Positions 8,334 through 17,484 of a stretch of 64,000 nt of DNA are shown piece after piece; within the stretch, counting starts at the first letter, position 1, and every line of letters begins with the position of its first letter. The notes beneath the pieces are model-generated. The model did not search any database. It was not told the DNA's origin and saw nothing but the letters and a program-made list of their open reading frames with translations. Source of the DNA: CG2-30-36-16 sp964372115 (GTDB lineage Bacteria; Bacteroidota; Ignavibacteria; Ignavibacteriales; Ignavibacteriaceae); assembly GCA_964372115.1 (NCBI GenBank), contig CAYJPN010000022.1, forward strand, positions 1 to 64,000, in the 5' to 3' direction. Position numbers and translations under genes: made by a program.

Positions 8334-9784
8334 AATTTTATGCCAAAATCTTTTGCGATGTTAAATATATTTTGATATAAAATATCGGGTGAAGCGACTG
8401 CTATTGCACACAATAAAATGAACAAGACAATTGCACTAAAATGAGAGAGTTCAAATTCTTCTGTTTGTGTCTGTTCAGGTTCATCCTTTCCTTTTTTGTA
8501 TAACATTGTAAAAATAGTTTTTCCCATATTTACAAAAATGAATAATAGAAAAAACATAACGAACAGCAATAAGTACGGCTTGTCGGAGAATAAAATGCCT
8601 TCAAATATTTTTATTTCGCTGAAAAATATACCAAACGGAGGAATCCCGGAAATAGCTAAATATGCGAGTAAAAAAAGCCAGCCAGTCTTTGGAAGGATAT
8701 TTAATACAGACCTAACTTTATCAACCCCTTTTGACTTATAATTGTGATGAATATTGCCAGCCATTAAAAACAAAATAACTTTTGTAATCGAATTATAAAT
8801 TGCGTGATACAGCGCTCCGGTAAATGCCAATCCGCCAATTCCCAAACCCAGCGAGATGAGTCCAAGATGCTCTACGCTTGAGTAAGCCAGCATACGTTTG
8901 TAATTGTTCACTTTGAACATAAAAACAAACGCTACAAAAATCGAGAGTAACCCGCCGATTATCATAAGAATTTTTGCGAACTCATACGAAGTTGTCGGGC
9001 GGATGATTTGAAATATTCTCATTACGCCAAGAAGAGCAGTCAAACGCAGTGAACCGCTCATTAATGCTGCGATGGGACTTGGCGCGTTGCTGGTAGCGTC
9101 AACATCCCCCGAGTGCATTGGCGCAATTCCTATTTTCGTGCTCAATCCTACGAAGATGAAAATAAAACTTGCTTTCAACCAAATGGGATTTAATTGCTTT
9201 GCACCGTGGATAAATTGCCGGAAGAATAATTGTTCTCCCTCAAGTGCAGTTCCTTTTGCAGAAAGTGTTAACAATAATATTCCGATAAATGCAAACGCAA
9301 TTCCAACAGAAACTAAAAATAGATATTTCCACATTGCTTCGAGCGCTTCTTCGTTACGATAGAAGTAAATTAGAGGCGCTACACTCAATGTTGTAGCCTC
9401 GGCTGCGACCCAATACATTCCGAAATTATTACTTAGCATTGCAGCAGAATTTGCCGTTAAATAGAAATTAAGGAACAGAAAATAATATTTTTTCCCTTCT
9501 TCAGCTTTAGATATTACCGGTCTTTTCAAATAGGAATACGAAACAAGCACAACCCAGAAATAGACGTTCGAGAGAATCAGAAGAAAAAGTTTATTAAGAG
9601 AATCAATACTAAAAAAGGCTGGCAGTTGAGTGTGATATAAATCGAGAAATACAAGCAACGATAACCCCAAATGAAATAGTGCCACTATTAAAGAAACACT
9701 ATACTGAATTCTCCTATCTCTAATAAAGTAGCAAAGCGCTGAAGTAAAAATCGGCAGCAAAATAAAGATCAAAAATTCGAACAT
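8330..9784 (-). CDS. HyfF/NuoN-type proton-antiporter-like membrane subunit
   Basis: 484 residues with about 13-14 membrane segments, belonging to the NuoL/M/N-MrpA/D antiporter family: GIAPMHSGDVDATSNAPSPIAALMSG matches the conserved loop (usually APxHxWLPDAHxxAPxxxSA), followed by YSSVEHLGLI and SGIPPFGIFFSE. It would be one of the two ion-pumping modules of the complex in the cytoplasmic membrane. It overlaps its neighbours at both ends (1 bp with the HyfE-like gene, 4 bp with the HyfG-like gene). The length is close to HyfF of E. coli (about 526 residues). Confidence 0.85.
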   Translation of the reverse strand: MFEFLIFILLPIFTSALCYFIRDRRIQYSVSLIVALFHLGLSLLVFLDLYHTQLPAFFSIDSLNKLFLLILSNVYFWVVLVSYSYLKRPVISKAEEGKKYYFLFLNFYLTANSAAMLSNNFGMYWVAAEATTLSVAPLIYFYRNEEALEAMWKYLFLVSVGIAFAFIGILLLTLSAKGTALEGEQLFFRQFIHGAKQLNPIWLKASFIFIFVGLSTKIGIAPMHSGDVDATSNAPSPIAALMSGSLRLTALLGVMRIFQIIRPTTSYEFAKILMIIGGLLSIFVAFVFMFKVNNYKRMLAYSSVEHLGLISLGLGIGGLAFTGALYHAIYNSITKVILFLMAGNIHHNYKSKGVDKVRSVLNILPKTGWLFLLAYLAISGIPPFGIFFSEIKIFEGILFSDKPYLLLFVMFFLLFIFVNMGKTIFTMLYKKGKDEPEQTQTEEFELSHFSAIVLFILLCAIAVASPDILYQNIFNIAKDFGIKL

Positions 9785-10416
9785 TAGTCTTTCAACCTCC
9801 CGAGATGTGTTACTTCAAATCCCTTAAATGTGCTGCTTATTTTGTTTAAGGCAATGCCCATCAAAAAAACAACAACGAAGACATCAAGTAAAATTCCAAG
9901 TTCAATCATCATCGGAAACTCTGAGGCAACCGCAGTACCGAATAAAAATATTCCATTCTCCATAATTAAAAATCCGCAAACATGAACAATCAGCTTTTTC
10001 CTAAAAATAATGATATAGATACCCACAACTATCGCCGAGAATCCGGTTGCAAATGGTATTACGTCTAATTCAGTACTATTTGAAAGAATGCTTGATGCAA
10101 GGAAGATGAGAATTATTGTTCCAATAATTAAGGGCAGCAACACCATTTGTTGAATTGTCGGTTCAATTCGTCTCTTTATATCCAATTCAAGAATTACTTT
10201 ACTAATATAACGCGGGATTAGAAATACTTTTACTAACAGCAGTGTCGCTGGCAATATTATTCCAAAAATTGAAAAATGAGAGATGAATGGGGCAATCAGT
10301 AAAACTGACAATATTATTCCTTGCACACGCAGTATGCCAACATATGCTTTAACCCGTGATGTAACAGCTACATAAAACAACGAAAGACAAAATAATATAC
10401 TTAAGACATTTTCCAT
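9784..10416 (-). CDS. HyfE/NuoK-like membrane subunit
   Basis: 210 residues and about seven membrane segments. The C-terminal half resembles NuoK/HyfE, with the membrane-embedded glutamates in GFLIMENGIFLF and MMIELGILLD that carry protons in NuoK. Length matches HyfE (about 216). It follows the NuoH-like gene by 7 bp in the same operon. Confidence 0.85.
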   Translation of the reverse strand: MENVLSILFCLSLFYVAVTSRVKAYVGILRVQGIILSVLLIAPFISHFSIFGIILPATLLLVKVFLIPRYISKVILELDIKRRIEPTIQQMVLLPLIIGTIILIFLASSILSNSTELDVIPFATGFSAIVVGIYIIIFRKKLIVHVCGFLIMENGIFLFGTAVASEFPMMIELGILLDVFVVVFLMGIALNKISSTFKGFEVTHLGRLKD

Positions 10417-10423
10417 AGATAAG

Positions 10424-11347
10424 TCATTTCGTAAAAGTATAGATCAGCAAATTTAAAATTCCAATGGCGGTTGCAAACAACAAATATTGCGGAATATTTT
10501 TCATCTTATATCTTGAAGTTATTGTTTCTATAACTCCCAAAACAAAAGTTATAGCGACACTTCCAGTTATAAAGATTACAACGCCAAGGGTGTAACTTTG
10601 CTTGCTGAATGGGTAGAAAAAAGATATCTCCAGAATAGCATAAATGAATAGTTTTATATAACCGGAATATTGGTATAAAAACAAATCGATTCCGGAATTA
10701 TCAAGGATCATTACTTCATGAATCATTGTAAGTTCCAGATGTGTGTTCGGATCATCCACCGGCATTCTCGAACATTCAGTAACCGCAAGCATAAAAACCG
10801 AGATTGAACATATTACAATGAAAACCTCATAAGAAATATTCGTAAGCTGGATTGAATGAAAAATATCATGTACAGAAGTCAATCCGCTGATAAATGAAAT
10901 ACTTCCAATTGTAAAAAAGAAAATCGGCTCTGCAAATAAAGCGAAAGTCGCCTCACGCGCTGCCCCCATACCTTCAAATGAACTTCCAATATCCATTGCT
11001 GCTAATATTTGGAAAAATCTTGCTAAACCCAAAATGTAGGCGAACAAAATTATATCACCGTTAAAGGTGATAAGCGGTTTCCAAAAACCGACGGGTAACA
11101 TTGCAGCTGCTATTATCATGGTAACAAAATTTATTAAAGGGGAAACACGGCTGACAAAAGAAGAAGTTGTTGAATTGATAGTTTCTTTCTTAATAAGTCT
11201 CTGCAATTCATAATATGGCTGCCAAACCGGCGCGCCAATCCGCCCTGTTAATATGGCTTTTTGCTTGTTTACCAATCCGGCAAACAATGGAGCAATACCT
11301 ATTATTACTACTATCGAAATAATTCCTTGTAACAACGCTATGTCCAT
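10424..11347 (-). CDS. HyfC/NuoH-like membrane-anchor subunit
   Basis: 307 residues, eight or so membrane segments, NuoH/HyfC family: an N-terminal GIAPLFAGLVNKQKAILTGR-like loop that contacts the peripheral arm, AAREATFALFAEP, and a conserved TECSRMPVDDPNTHLELTMIHE loop with several acidic residues. It docks the Fe-S arm to the membrane and takes part in coupling. It overlaps the HyfB-like gene by 10 bp. Confidence 0.87.
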   Translation of the reverse strand: MDIALLQGIISIVVIIGIAPLFAGLVNKQKAILTGRIGAPVWQPYYELQRLIKKETINSTTSSFVSRVSPLINFVTMIIAAAMLPVGFWKPLITFNGDIILFAYILGLARFFQILAAMDIGSSFEGMGAAREATFALFAEPIFFFTIGSISFISGLTSVHDIFHSIQLTNISYEVFIVICSISVFMLAVTECSRMPVDDPNTHLELTMIHEVMILDNSGIDLFLYQYSGYIKLFIYAILEISFFYPFSKQSYTLGVVIFITGSVAITFVLGVIETITSRYKMKNIPQYLLFATAIGILNLLIYTFTK

Positions 11348-13320
11348 AAAAATGCTATCATACTATATATAATTATTATGAATAAAATAAATGCGATGTA
11401 ATAACGAATATCTGTCTGGCTTAAGAATGTAATTTTGGTAACCATTGAACGCAAATAATCAAAAGCGGGTAGAATAAGTTTGCTGTCAACAAAATCTTTT
11501 GAATGGGTTTCAAACTTAGATTGGATAGGGAATACGGTCTGAGAAATTTCAACTTTTTTGCTATACAATAGAACAGCTTTTGGAATTGTGTTCAGCTCAT
11601 CTGCAAAAGAAGAAGCAGTATATTGCATTCGCGGGTTAACATTTTCATAACCACATCCCCAAGCAGCCGAAGTTCTTCTTCCATATTTTTTTTCAAGTTT
11701 TAGCTTCATTAGATATAAAACGATAATGCTTAGCGATATTGAACTGAAAACAACTGTGAAGTATAGCCAGTTAATATTAACTAATGCTGCGGAAGAATTT
11801 CCAGCAATAAAACCATTGTTGATAACTTTGTTCACTACTCCAACAAAAGGTTGTGGATAAAAACCAATCACGAAACAGAGCAAAGCTAAGATTCCAAGAG
11901 ACACGTAATCATAAATTGAAGTGTGAAATTTTTGGACTTCCTTTCTTTCACTTCCTAAAAACATAATAGAATTTACTTTGGTAAAACAAGCTACTGCTAA
12001 CCCGCCGACAAAGGCTAATCCGACCACAAATATCAACATTATAATTGGGTAATAATTTTTTAACTCATTTGCGGTATTGAAAAAACCTATGTAAATAATA
12101 AACTCAGAAATAAATCCATTAAAAGGTGGAATACCGCTTATGGCAACCGAGCCTATTAAGAAGAGAAAGGCGATATATTTTGCGCGGTGAACGAGTCCAC
12201 CCATCAATTCAATATTTCTTGTTCCAAGATTTTGATAAACCACTCCACTGCCTATGAATAAAAGGCTTTTAAATATTGCATGATTTAAAGTATGAAGCAG
12301 CGCTCCGCCAAAACCCAGCACTTCAACTATCGGTAAATTATTTGCAGAGCCTATAAAGCCGATGCCGATCCCAATCCCGATTATTCCAATATTTTCAATG
12401 GAGTGATATGCGAGTAATCGTTTGATGTCGTGCTGTGCAAGCGCGTACCAAACACCTAATATCGCACTAATCATACTAACAATTAAGACCAACCAGCCGC
12501 ACCATTCCGGTACCGGCTTGATGAAAAGAAATGTTCTAAGTATTCCGTAAATACCCATCTTAATTATTACTCCGGAAAGAAATGCACTTAGTACAGTCGG
12601 CGCAATTGGATGAGCTTGCGGCAGCCAAAAATGAAAGGGCATAAATCCGGCTTTAATTCCAAAACCGATGAAAGATAAAATAAAAATAATTGAGACTATA
12701 TTCCCAGCAGAAAATGAAAGATGATAATCGCTAAAGTGCCAACTCCCGGTTTGATGATGAAGCAAGAAGAATACAATGTATAGGATAAAAATTAAAACAT
12801 GAGACGCCGCGAAATAATAAAAACTTCCTTTTTGAACTTCCTCGTTTTCTTTTTCAAGTAACATCGCAAGGTAACCAGAAATACTCATCACTTCCCAGCA
12901 TACTAAAAAAAGGATTGCTTCATTAGACACTACTATGAATTGAGTTGAAATTATTAGTATTACATATAAAGCTACAAAACTTTTTATCGATTTTTTTTTC
13001 GCGATGTAATACTGCAAATATGATAAATTATAAATGGTGGTTGGTATGGCGACAAGCTGAATTATAAATAAAAAGTAAATACTTAATCCATCAAGCCGAA
13101 TCCAATTAGCAAATATATTTTTAGATGAAATATCAATAGAAGAAAAAAGAGCCGAAGATAATGTAGAGATTAATCCGAGAACTAATCCAATAAGCAGCAC
13201 AATGTTTGCAGAGTATAACGCTTTGCGTTCATTCTTAATTAAAAGAAAAACAATTGCAAATAATTGTATTACAAATGCGGTGATGAATAAGTAATTATCC
13301 GGTGCTATTAAATTGTTCAT
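11338..13320 (-). CDS. HyfB/NuoL-like proton-antiporter subunit
   Basis: 660 residues, antiporter family. Conserved parts are CWEVMSISGYLAMLLE, FGIKAGFMPFHFWLPQAHPIAPT, LLAYHSIENIGIIG and SGIPPFNGFISEF. The C-terminal extension ends in an extra membrane helix, and a cytoplasmic RTSAAWGCGYENVNPRMQYT segment is typical of HyfB/HycC-like proteins. It is the first structural subunit gene of the complex (B-C-E-F-G-I order). No HyfD-like third antiporter is present. Four bp of overlap with the HTH/EIIA gene links it to the SulP-containing front of the operon. Confidence 0.87.
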   Translation of the reverse strand: MNNLIAPDNYLFITAFVIQLFAIVFLLIKNERKALYSANIVLLIGLVLGLISTLSSALFSSIDISSKNIFANWIRLDGLSIYFLFIIQLVAIPTTIYNLSYLQYYIAKKKSIKSFVALYVILIISTQFIVVSNEAILFLVCWEVMSISGYLAMLLEKENEEVQKGSFYYFAASHVLIFILYIVFFLLHHQTGSWHFSDYHLSFSAGNIVSIIFILSFIGFGIKAGFMPFHFWLPQAHPIAPTVLSAFLSGVIIKMGIYGILRTFLFIKPVPEWCGWLVLIVSMISAILGVWYALAQHDIKRLLAYHSIENIGIIGIGIGIGFIGSANNLPIVEVLGFGGALLHTLNHAIFKSLLFIGSGVVYQNLGTRNIELMGGLVHRAKYIAFLFLIGSVAISGIPPFNGFISEFIIYIGFFNTANELKNYYPIIMLIFVVGLAFVGGLAVACFTKVNSIMFLGSERKEVQKFHTSIYDYVSLGILALLCFVIGFYPQPFVGVVNKVINNGFIAGNSSAALVNINWLYFTVVFSSISLSIIVLYLMKLKLEKKYGRRTSAAWGCGYENVNPRMQYTASSFADELNTIPKAVLLYSKKVEISQTVFPIQSKFETHSKDFVDSKLILPAFDYLRSMVTKITFLSQTDIRYYIAFILFIIIIYSMIAFLWT

Positions 13321-13991
13321 TTAGCTTTATTTCTTATTCCCTCAATCTTTTTGATAATGTCTAATATCTCTTTACACTCAAGTCTATTCTCCAACGCGAA
13401 ACGAAATGTTTCGTTCGAAAGTAAGAAACTCAAGTGTGCAATTAAACTTAAGTGTTGTTTAATTGTTTGCGAGATAAGCAGAATTAAAGTGTGAACCGGT
13501 TTACCGTCAATGGATTTTAAGTATAGTGGGTTATTTGCAAAAAAGAATTTTACTAGCGGTTTATTCCTTCCAACCATAAGCGGAACGCGCGGATGAGGTA
13601 AACTTATTCCATTTCCTATAGCTGTACTCATCATAGATTCACGACTTTTTAAAAGTTGGATAATAATTTCGCGATCAACATTTTTCTCAAAATTAATTTG
13701 TGAAACCATCTGTTCGATATAAGAAGATTTGTCTAAGTCGCAATCATAATTGAAAGAATCTTCATCAAGGAGAGAGTTTATCGTCTCTATGTGATATTCA
13801 CTCAATTTATTATTTCCTGAAACGTTTATAGGTTGATTCCTTCCCAGTGCCCATTCAATTATTTGATGTTTATTAAATACAGTTTTATCATGAAGTAACT
13901 GAAATGGAATATCTTTCCTCTTTATTAAATTCTGAACTTCCTTTTCTGGCAGCATCAGTAAATGGCAAATATCTTTTATGTTTAGGTCCAA
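13317..13991 (-). CDS. Helix-turn-helix plus PTS EIIA(Ntr)-like protein
   Basis: The N-terminal about 45 residues (LNIKDICHLLMLPEKEVQNLIKR) look like an excisionase/MerR-type helix-turn-helix. Residues from about 90 on are a PTS EIIA type-2 domain with the phosphoryl-accepting His in GNGISLPHPRVP. I chose the TTG at 13991, preceded by AAGGA at good spacing, because longer readings overlap the SulP coding region by over 100 bp. It is coupled to the HyfB-like gene (4 bp overlap). It probably regulates or senses energy status for the transporter or the complex. No PTS permease is nearby, so a sugar-transport role is unlikely. Confidence 0.7.
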   Translation of the reverse strand: MDLNIKDICHLLMLPEKEVQNLIKRKDIPFQLLHDKTVFNKHQIIEWALGRNQPINVSGNNKLSEYHIETINSLLDEDSFNYDCDLDKSSYIEQMVSQINFEKNVDREIIIQLLKSRESMMSTAIGNGISLPHPRVPLMVGRNKPLVKFFFANNPLYLKSIDGKPVHTLILLISQTIKQHLSLIAHLSFLLSNETFRFALENRLECKEILDIIKKIEGIRNKAK

Positions 13992-14022
13992 TTTTTTCCT
14001 TGAAGTCGTTCTTATACTATTC

Positions 14023-15738
14023 TTACTTTTCCATTTCCCGCTTAACTGTCGGGACAAATTCCCTTGGTCTTCCCAATTTAGGTAATCCGAGAATTTCCCG
14101 TGCCCTGTCCAAGGCATCGTCAATATTGCCATGAATATTATCCTCACCGTAAAGATCGAAAAGGCCGGCCTGGGTCATTGCGTATAATGGCTGGGTGTGT
14201 ACTCCGGAAAGAATCATGTGAGTCTTGCGTTTCTTGGCATCATAGAAAAATTCTTTCAAAGTTTGCAACCCTGTTGCATCAATAGCCGGCACATTGCGCA
14301 TTCTTATTATTCTAACAATCGGGGGATCTTCTATCGATAACATTGCATCTTTGAATTTCTTTGCGGCACCAAAGAAGAAAGGTCCATTTATTTCGAAAAC
14401 TTCAACACCTACCGGGATTAGTTTTTTATCAATTGCATTTGGATCAGGCTGTTCTTCACTGTCTTCAATTTCTCTTGTAATTACGCTTACATTAGAAACC
14501 TCAGCCATACGTTTCATGAATAATAAAACGGCAAGTACCATTCCTATCTCAATTGCAGCCGTCAGATCAAATACTACAGTTAAAATGAAAGTTGTTAACA
14601 GTACCACGACGTCGCTTCTTGGGCTTTTCAACAAAGCTTTGAAAGTATGCCATTCACTCATATTGTAAGCAACAATAACAAGGATTGCCGATAATGTAGC
14701 CATTGGAATTAATTTTGCATAACTACCAAAAAACAACATTATAAGCAAAAGGGTAAGCGCATGAATGATCCCAGCTACCGGTGTTCTCCCGCCATTTTTA
14801 ATATTTGTTGCTGTTCTTGCAATTGCTCCGGTTGCTGGTATTCCGCCAAAAATCGGGGTAATAATATTGGCTAATCCTTGTGCAATTAATTCCATATTGC
14901 TCCTGTGTTTCCCTCCTATCATACCATCGGCAACTACTGCTGAAAGAAGCGATTCAATTGCCGCAAGCAAAGCAATTACGGTTGCAGGTTCAATAAGATT
15001 CCTTATCACACTTAAATTAATTTCAAAAGAACTTGGGGATGGGAGCTTGGAAGATATTTCTCCAAATCTGCTTCCTATTGTATCTACGGGTAACTTAAAA
15101 ACTATTACCAGTAATGTTGTTACTATTAATGCAACTAGAGAACCGGGAATACGATAAGTAACTTTAGGCCAGTAAATCATTATTAGCATCGCAAGTAGAG
15201 CGATCCCTAACACATAATAATTTATCGTAGAATAAGCTTCGAAGTAAGCTATCCATTTCTCATGAAATTCTGAAGGCACTTTTTGGATTTGCAACCCAAA
15301 GAAATCTTTTATCTGAGTTGAGAATATTAAAAGCGCAATTCCGCTCGTAAAACCAACTACAACCGGATAAGGAATAAATTTTATTAGTGACCCGAATTTG
15401 AACAACCCCATAATCACTAATATAATTCCAGCCATCAAAGTAGCAATTGCCAGTCCTGTTGTGCCATAATTCTGAACAATTCCGTATACTATTATGATAA
15501 AAGCCCCTGTTGGTCCGCCAATTTGAACTCGACTTCCACCAAAAACGGAAATGATAAATCCCGCAATAATCGCAGTGATAATTCCCTTTTCCGGTGTAAC
15601 ACCGCTTGCAATAGCAAAAGCAATAGCTAAGGGTAGCGCAACAATACCAACAATTACTCCGGCTGTAGCATCAGCAAAAAATTGTTTTTTATCATAATCT
15701 TTCAGAGTAGTAAAAAGTTTGGGTTTTATTATTGGCAT
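14023..15738 (-). CDS. SulP-family anion transporter with STAS domain
   Basis: 571 residues. The N-terminal transport domain (about residues 15-420) shows SulP signatures such as ATAGVIVGIVALPLAIAFAIASG, GGPTGAFIIIVYGI and GIPATGAIARTATNIKNGGRTPVAGI. A C-terminal STAS domain (about 445-555) contains VRIIRMRNVPAIDATGL. Substrates in the family are sulfate, bicarbonate and other anions, and the specificity cannot be read here. It is the first gene of the operon that ends with the Ehr-type complex, which suggests anion (perhaps bicarbonate) supply or symport coupled to that complex. Confidence 0.87.
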   Translation of the reverse strand: MPIIKPKLFTTLKDYDKKQFFADATAGVIVGIVALPLAIAFAIASGVTPEKGIITAIIAGFIISVFGGSRVQIGGPTGAFIIIVYGIVQNYGTTGLAIATLMAGIILVIMGLFKFGSLIKFIPYPVVVGFTSGIALLIFSTQIKDFFGLQIQKVPSEFHEKWIAYFEAYSTINYYVLGIALLAMLIMIYWPKVTYRIPGSLVALIVTTLLVIVFKLPVDTIGSRFGEISSKLPSPSSFEINLSVIRNLIEPATVIALLAAIESLLSAVVADGMIGGKHRSNMELIAQGLANIITPIFGGIPATGAIARTATNIKNGGRTPVAGIIHALTLLLIMLFFGSYAKLIPMATLSAILVIVAYNMSEWHTFKALLKSPRSDVVVLLTTFILTVVFDLTAAIEIGMVLAVLLFMKRMAEVSNVSVITREIEDSEEQPDPNAIDKKLIPVGVEVFEINGPFFFGAAKKFKDAMLSIEDPPIVRIIRMRNVPAIDATGLQTLKEFFYDAKKRKTHMILSGVHTQPLYAMTQAGLFDLYGEDNIHGNIDDALDRAREILGLPKLGRPREFVPTVKREMEK

Positions 15739-16124
15739 CTAATATTCTTTTTTTAATTGACAAGGTAAAGATAATTAAAAAAAAAACTTTTTGTTTATGC
15801 TCGGCTTAAAAGAATGCTGCGCTGATTTTGGTTCACATTCTTATCGCATTAATTTTGAATTAGGTGCTTTTATTATATTTACCTTAGTGAAAAGTGGAAG
15901 AACATTACGTTCAGAAGCTGAAAATCCCATGTACTTTTTTGTGGAAATTGAAGAACTGTGTATTCTGAAATTAAGAAATTAATGCCAAGTAGATTGAGCA
16001 TCAATTCGTTTTTACGGAATGATTAAAAACCACCATGCGCAAGATGGAGCACTATACTCACAAGCTGAAATAAAAGAGTACTCCTACATACACATTTTGA
16101 TTATCCTCTTAGACGGTTCGCAAA
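15739..16124. other. Intergenic, no gene recognised
   Basis: The region upstream of the SulP operon holds an AT-rich start (candidate promoter for the minus strand, no clear boxes) and a short plus-strand frame at 15791-15982 without protein character. Nothing else is supported. Confidence 0.4.
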
Positions 16125-16301
16125 CTATTTTCTTATATAAGCATTCAAACCAACAATAACCGGTTTCCCATCAATCATGCATTCCGTTGGCATGTTGCCG
16201 TGTGTGGTTGCAACAACTAATGTTTTCCCGGAAGCGCTCGGAGTTGGTTTTTGTAACTCAATTACAATGATAAGTTTACCATCTTCAATTTTTACTTCCA
16301 T
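16125..16301 (-). CDS. Small conserved-looking protein, 58 residues
   Basis: This ATG-started frame is too short for most gene callers. The product begins MEVKIEDGKLIIVIELQKP, contains TPSASGKTLVVATTHGN and ends VGLNAYIRK. It has no signal peptide or membrane segment and looks like a small all-beta protein. A GGAGTAGAAA stretch precedes the ATG. The decayed second copy at 5913-6005 keeps the same reading frame and protein sequence, which argues that it is coding. I recall similar small hypothetical proteins in other bacteria, but no function. Confidence 0.65.
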   Translation of the reverse strand: MEVKIEDGKLIIVIELQKPTPSASGKTLVVATTHGNMPTECMIDGKPVIVGLNAYIRK

Positions 16302-16426
16302 TTTCTACTCCTAAATTATTTGCAATATTTATGTTCAGTAAATTAATAGATAATTCCATACAATCAAGTCGTGCTCCTTTGTGCGCTGCTTTTTTAATCC
16401 GTTAACTAATGCCTCCTTTTTAATTT

Positions 16427-16450
16427 TTAATCCGTTAGCTAACGGATTAA
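16427..16450. repeat. Perfect 24-bp palindrome with CCGTTAGCTAACGG core
   Basis: The sequence is identical to its reverse complement over 24 bp. It is the first of several GTTAGCTAAC-type palindromes in this intergenic stretch (see 16479 and 16881). It could be a protein-binding site or a small mobile repeat; no poly-T tail makes a terminator less likely. Confidence 0.6.
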
Positions 16451-16478
16451 TTTATCATTGATCTATTGTCCTCCTTCG

Positions 16479-16496
16479 GTGCGTTAGCTAACGCAC
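16479..16496. repeat. Perfect 18-bp palindrome with GCGTTAGCTAACGC core
   Basis: It shares the ten-base GTTAGCTAAC centre with the palindrome 30 bp upstream but has different arms. Confidence 0.6.
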
Positions 16497-17154
16497 ACTC
16501 GTTATTATAACGCCCTCCCGCTCCGCTACCGGGCTTCTGAATGTAAAAAATAAGGCAGAAGTATTTTAACCGGTTGCAACTTGATTACCGGCTAACTGCC
16601 ATTTTTTTTACTAAAGACATGCAACCTAATTTCGTTCATTACTCATTCCATTCAGTCATTCCTCAACACTCCGCTCAGGCATGGTTGCCGAGCTCAGTCG
16701 AGGCACACTTGTGGGATATGTTTAATCACAGATAAAAACAACATATATCCACAAGTTGCGCCTTCGCTTCATTATTCTCATTTCGATTTGTATTCCACCC
16801 CTCATTGAAGAAGTGCCCGCTCAGTCACGGTTTTTGACTAAATAAAAAGCTACTAAAACAAAAAATCCGCCTTCTCCGTTTCCGTTGGCTAACGGATAAC
16901 GGATCAGTCATATTTTTTTCTATTACCCAAATTATCTTAAATGTAAAAAGCCAAAAACCGCGCCTTCGCTTTTAGCTAAAGGAATAATCTACCGTTCCTT
17001 AAAATTCTTTTATTATCCAAACCTCAGCACCAAAGCACTCCGCACATTTTAACCTCTTATTTCCTAGTTCTTATCTCTTTCTTTAGCTCTGTTAGCTAAT
17101 GCACGAACGAACTCCCCGCAATACAGAAACGACTTTTTTATACCAGCTTTTAAT
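16497..17154. other. Intergenic, palindrome remnants and short repeats only
   Basis: I see no coding frame with protein character. The stretch contains the palindromes listed separately and two copies of a CGCCTTCGCTT-type motif (near 16790 and 16960). A third copy lies in the gap at 45.6 kb, at the other end of the island. Confidence 0.45.
16881..16896. repeat. Near-palindrome TCCGTTGGCTAACGGA
   Basis: A third, slightly imperfect member of the same palindrome family, followed at once by a half repeat (TAACGGA). Another degraded core, TGTTAGCTAATGC, lies near 17089-17101. Confidence 0.5.
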
Positions 17155-17469
17155 TTATTTAATCATTATTAAAAGCATTTTGGATTTTATCGTCGCCTCT
17201 AATCCGTGAGGAATATTTGGCGGCATTACTAATATTTCTCCGGCTTTAACCGTGTACGGATTTCCACCAATGTTTATTTCCATTTCACCATCAACCATAT
17301 ACACGACTGCCTCGTAAGGGGAAGTGTGTTCCGTTAATGATTCGTCCTTATCAAAAGCAAACAGGGTGATATTTCCGTTTGGCTTCTTTAATATTTGTTT
17401 GCTTACAACAGAACAATTTTGATAATCGATTGAATCAATTAGTAATTCTTTATTTATTGTTTCAGGCAT
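17155..17469 (-). CDS. Small cupin-domain protein
   Basis: 104 residues, single beta-barrel cupin: SLTEHTSPYEAVVYMVDGEMEI is the first motif (His and Glu metal ligands), VKAGEILVMPPNIPHGLEA the second (His). It is cytosolic, with no signal. It is the last gene of the NO-handling operon, 15 bp below the NO reductase gene. Small cupins commonly accompany NO reductase and hemerythrin genes, but their role is unproven. AAGGATT precedes the ATG. Confidence 0.8.
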   Translation of the reverse strand: MPETINKELLIDSIDYQNCSVVSKQILKKPNGNITLFAFDKDESLTEHTSPYEAVVYMVDGEMEINIGGNPYTVKAGEILVMPPNIPHGLEATIKSKMLLIMIK

Positions 17470-17484
17470 TTTAATACAATCCTT

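Noticed and set aside
15791..15982. Plus-strand 63-codon frame upstream of the SulP gene
   Set aside because: No ribosome site, no recognisable motif, and it lies in the expected promoter region of the opposite operon.
16427..16896. Integron attC sites
   Set aside because: The palindromes contain GTTAGCTAAC but not the R'/R'' pair with the required GTTRRRY pattern, and no integron integrase or cassette genes are present.
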